The notes under the pieces: generated by a model
Databases searched by the model: none
What the model was told of the DNA's origin: nothing
Seen by the model: only the letters and a program-made list of their open reading frames with translations
Source: an uncultured Succinatimonas sp.
GTDB taxonomy: Bacteria; Pseudomonadota; Gammaproteobacteria; Enterobacterales; Succinivibrionaceae
Direction of reading: 5' to 3'
Assembly (NCBI GenBank): GCA_900548485.1
Contig: URKL01000103.1
Location: 1-6,649, forward strand
Length of the DNA stretch: 6,649 nucleotides
Program-made: the position numbers and the translations under genes
Shown: positions 6,193 through 6,649 of the stretch, piece by piece
How positions within the stretch are numbered: position 1 is the first letter of the stretch
Layout of the letters: each line of letters opens with the position of its first letter

Positions 6193-6241
6193 TTGACTTC
6201 CTCCCATGGCTAAAGCAAGGGGATTCCTACTGCTTAGATTA
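6193..6241 (-). mobile_element. IS200/IS605-type right end and omega-RNA 3' end of the decayed tnpB
   Basis: Minus-strand sequence carrying GCAGTAGGAATCCCC, a hairpin with loop TTTA (CCC paired with GGG, imperfect) and GGGAGGAAGTCAA ending at 6193. It directly follows tnpB remnants, the expected position, since in these elements the guide RNA overlaps the 3' end of tnpB and continues into the flank. The would-be guide starts at 6192 and reads ATATTTACCCAAGATA. It matches the orphan end at 2150-2198 at 42 of 49 positions. The imperfect stem fits a decaying element. Confidence 0.75.
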
Positions 6242-6649
6242 CTTCCTAGCTTCGGTGGGTTCACAGTGCTGACTCTTTTGAAAGTTCACTTCCTGTTCGT
6301 ATTCTTGGGATTTATCTTTAAAAAAATTTGTCCTCTTGTCTTTTGCTTATATTCAAGCTGTTTAAAGAATATTCCTCATCCTTCAGACAATATAGAACAA
6401 TTTAATCATGATTTTGCTTATTTCTGTACTGAGCTTATGCAAGTGGTTATTTCGAATGTTTGCCTTTCTTCTTGTGAAGTTTTGAAATTCTTCTTACGTT
6501 TTTTAATCTTCTTTTTAAACCTTTTTCTTTGTTTTTTAGTTTTTTCTGTAATACTGCAATCCGCTTGTCTAGCTCTGTAACAGTTAGGGACTTGATGGTG
6601 TCTTCATATCTACCGTTTGAAAATGTACAGAATCTTACCGCTCCCATAT
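6242..6649 (-). pseudogene. tnpB: Decayed TnpB (IS605 OrfB) RNA-guided nuclease gene, cut by window edge
   Basis: Pieces of TnpB lie in order in different frames. From the edge to about 6464: MGAVRFCTFSNG, then LDKRIAVLQKKLKNKEKG and ISKLHKKK, the RuvC-I strand and basic helical insert. The codon before this Met ends in AT at the edge, fitting the catalytic Asp of GIDxG. A one-base insertion near 6463-6464 shifts to ANIRNNHLHKLSTEISK (6463-6413). A one-base loss then gives NHD, a stop, and IVLYCLKD, where the RuvC-II Glu-Asp (normally IVxEDL) is Tyr-Cys. After a large internal deletion comes FKQLEYKQKTRG and INPKNTNRK with stop at 6286-6288, the segment before the zinc ribbon. The CxxC ribbon and RuvC-III are missing. 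A short THRS-EVI piece leads into the right end. It cannot make an active nuclease. Confidence 0.82.

Noticed and set aside
6206..6580. A plus-strand open frame of 124 codons with Phe/Leu-rich product
   Set aside because: It is antisense to the tnpB remnant and right end. The minus strand carries recognisable TnpB segments, and the hydrophobic run comes from reading Lys/Asn-rich codons backwards.
6447..6647. A functional 66-residue basic protein
   Set aside because: It is the RuvC-I and helical part of TnpB ended by a frameshift stop. The true reading continues in the next frame with LHKLSTEIS, so it is a pseudogene fragment.
1..6649. CRISPR array, tRNA or rRNA genes
   Set aside because: No regularly spaced direct repeats, no tRNA-like cloverleaf with a TTCGA-type T-loop, and no rRNA motif was seen on either strand.

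Overview
The window is AT-rich DNA, most likely from a gammaproteobacterium. The best clue is a yhdT-panF pair (small DUF997 membrane protein plus Na+/pantothenate symporter), an arrangement typical of that class. The AT-richness, the acid-sugar dehydratase and the TnpB-type insertion remnants would suit a gut-associated, Succinivibrionaceae-like host. That family-level placement is inference, since no rRNA or marker gene is present.

Layout: (1) 1-582, plus strand: the 3' part of a gene for a very acidic protein of unknown function. It ends at a perfect bidirectional terminator hairpin (613-643) that also serves the convergent gene. (2) 684-1859, minus strand: an acid-sugar dehydratase of the enolase superfamily, most like L-rhamnonate dehydratase. 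(3) 1860-2233: a 374-base gap with no gene but with an orphan IS200/IS605-type right end that looks like the 3' part of a TnpB guide RNA (omega RNA), on the plus strand. (4) 2234-4083, minus strand: a two-gene operon, an MdtG-like MFS exporter followed by an isochorismatase-fold cysteine hydrolase, preceded by a leader with three short hairpins and a 14-codon upstream ORF. (5) 4213-4250: a strong bidirectional terminator. (6) 4284-6057, minus strand: the yhdT-panF operon, read from a TTG start with a perfect Shine-Dalgarno sequence. (7) 6193-6649, minus strand: a decayed tnpB running off the window edge, with a second right end related to the orphan one.

The functional genes are mostly transport and small-molecule metabolism: pantothenate uptake (the CoA precursor), one exporter with a small amidohydrolase-type enzyme, and one sugar-acid dehydratase. 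No sugar kinase, aldolase or regulator is present, so the full pathway of the dehydratase is not visible here.

The most interesting element is the TnpB material. A multiply frameshifted, internally deleted tnpB lies at the right edge, and a separate right end with no protein gene lies 4 kb away. The two share 42 of 49 positions but have different downstream, guide-position sequences. I see no clearly new biological system. The orphan guide-RNA-like element and the structured MFS leader are the two places most worth a second look.
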